From assembly GCF_040115645.1 (NCBI RefSeq), contig NC_089550.1, positions 2,542,001-2,606,000 on the forward strand: a DNA stretch of 64,000 bases, given 5' to 3'. The DNA is from Euwallacea fornicatus. Taxonomy: Eukaryota > Arthropoda > Insecta > Coleoptera > Curculionidae. Positions 62,512 through 64,000 of the stretch are shown here, piece by piece; the first letter of the stretch is position 1, and every line of letters starts with the position of its first letter. Below the pieces are notes generated by a model that worked only from the letters and a program-made list of their open reading frames with translations, did not search any database and had not been told where the DNA came from. The translations under genes were made by a program, and so were the position numbers.

Positions 62512-64000
62512 AAATTAAAGGGTTAATTAAAGGTGTTGTTGACTGATTCGTGTATTTTGTGGTTTATGAAGTGTTAGAGAACTGGAAAATATTGGTTCAG
62601 TGGCACTTTCTTGAAAAATGTCTTGGATTTGGAAACGTTTTAAGATGAACTGCACAGCCTGTGAATATTTTAGGCGATCAAAAACGATGTTTGAGAAGCA
62701 AATAAATACAAAAAATATAGATTATTTTTCTTGAGACCAAAGAAATTACAAGGGAATCAAGACTTGCAACTATTAAAAAGGACCACTAACCGCTTAAAAC
62801 ATTCTGCTCTGTGGGCACTTTTTTGACAAAGCACCAGGATAATAGTCTGATTATTTGTTTATAGCCCAAAAGGTAACCTTTGTGTACAGCGAAACAATAA
62901 TTCAAAATATATCAATGGCGTTTGTGCTGGTAACAACTCATCTTTTATATTTTGAAGAATTCACCCTTATTCGCGGTTTTAATCGAGTTTGTTTTCCCGT
63001 GGAAGATTAATTAATATACAGGGTGACTTTAAAATTATGACTATTACCGGTAGGTATATTGTACTATACGTAATAAGATTGTAACTAATTAAGAGCGAGT
63101 AAACAATTGATTAAATGTAGAAGAAAAGCGTATAAAATCCTCTCGTCATCAAATGCGTGAAAGAATAGGCCTAACCGCTGGGTCGAATGGGGGCAGTTAT
63201 TAATGCCTCTGATGCAAAAGTAAATAAATATTAAATTACTAGTTGATAAGTACAAAAATGCCAATTTCGTCTGATAATAATAGTTAACAAAATCAAAACT
63301 TGTGTAGGTTGGAAATAAGACCTCTCTAAGTTCACTTGTGAAGATATACGTAACCGATTATTATACGTGTATTCCATTACTACATAGTACATAAATCACA
63401 TAAAATATTTCATGAACCTCATCTGGTATGCGGGTTGAAGTTGTTCATTCTCAGTGTTCTGTATCACCTCAAGAATATACATAAATACTTTTGTTGTGAA
63501 TGTCGTGTAAAAAAGTATCGGATTAGTGAATATATTAAAAGTCATAAATATATTGTAAAGTATTACAAATAATGAATGCGTTTCTTTTCTCTTCGTCCTA
63601 AATATATTCGATTATTATTACTACCATATAATTTGAAAAGGACGTTATTCCTTTACTCTACGGTGGTATATGCCTGGTTGCATTGAACGCACAAACACAA
63701 TTTACGTACTAGTCCAAACTCCCTAAATAAAATCTCAAAAAACCATAAAACTGATATATAAATATGAATAAATCTCAAAGAGGCCCAATTTCTATAAACT
63801 ACAAAAATTCTCTTCCCAATTAATCCGCAATTATTGCAAAAAAATAAAATTATCAACTTCGATTATCATTAGTTGTAGTAAATGGTATATTCCTAGTGGG
63901 TATTATTTTAAAATAAATGAATAAATCAAGGAAAGCTAATATAGTATTACCCACTACGTATAAAAGAAATCCATTACAAAGTTATAAAAACATCGTAAAA
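62512..64000. other. Terminal intergenic region
   Basis: AT-rich. One solitary TATACAGGGTGACTTTAAAA motif at about 63016-63035 resembles a transposon end. No gene recognised. Confidence 0.5.
62701..62706 (+). promoter_or_regulatory. Candidate poly(A) signal of the NACHT-WD40 gene
   Basis: AATAAA 190 nt downstream of the stop codon. Confidence 0.4.

Overview
This is a eukaryotic nuclear window with insect gene structure: AT-rich spacers, many introns of only 45-60 nt with GT-AG borders, and closest-feeling protein variants of insect type (for example the DDLYS C-terminus of the p97 ATPase). It reads as an insect chromosome, plausibly a beetle; the order is a guess, not shown by the sequence. 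I rebuilt every gene below by hand from splice sites, reading phase and family knowledge. For most of them the exon lengths sum to a multiple of three and the protein length fits the family.

Layout from left to right: survivin/deterin (-), tRNA-Gln(CTG) (+), ATG2 (+, 29 exons), an unrecognised one-TM gene (-), a kinesin-3/KIF16-STARD9-like motor with an unusual tail (+), Integrator subunit IntS9 (-), SART3/Rnp4F (-), a short unidentified ORF (-), a 16-exon internally duplicated C2H2 zinc-finger gene (+), F-actin capping protein alpha (+), TIPIN (-), a small acidic ORF (-), a decayed mariner-type transposase (-), TER94/VCP (-), a LEPROT/Vps55-like gene (+), and a NACHT-WD40 (NWD-type) STAND NTPase (+) whose fifth intron holds a mariner-like element.

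The genes are mostly unlinked housekeeping functions rather than one pathway: autophagy lipid transfer (ATG2) and ubiquitin-dependent extraction (TER94), RNA processing (IntS9, SART3), replication fork protection (TIPIN), mitosis (survivin), cytoskeleton (kinesin, CapZ alpha) and endosomal sorting (LEPROT). Several pairs are head to head over short spacers (orphan TM gene/kinesin; short ORF/zinc-finger gene; TER94/LEPROT).

Most unusual items: a predicted N-myristoylated NACHT-WD40 protein; a roughly 1 kb mariner-like element that accounts for nearly all of what would otherwise be a ~48-nt GC-AG intron in that gene; three GC-AG introns in the window; a kinesin-3 motor without FHA, PX or START domains but with several TQT-type LC8-binding motifs; a zinc-finger gene built by exon-block duplication with almost all introns in phase 2; and a ~360-bp palindromic element between two convergent genes. 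No CRISPR array, prokaryotic operon or viral gene was seen.
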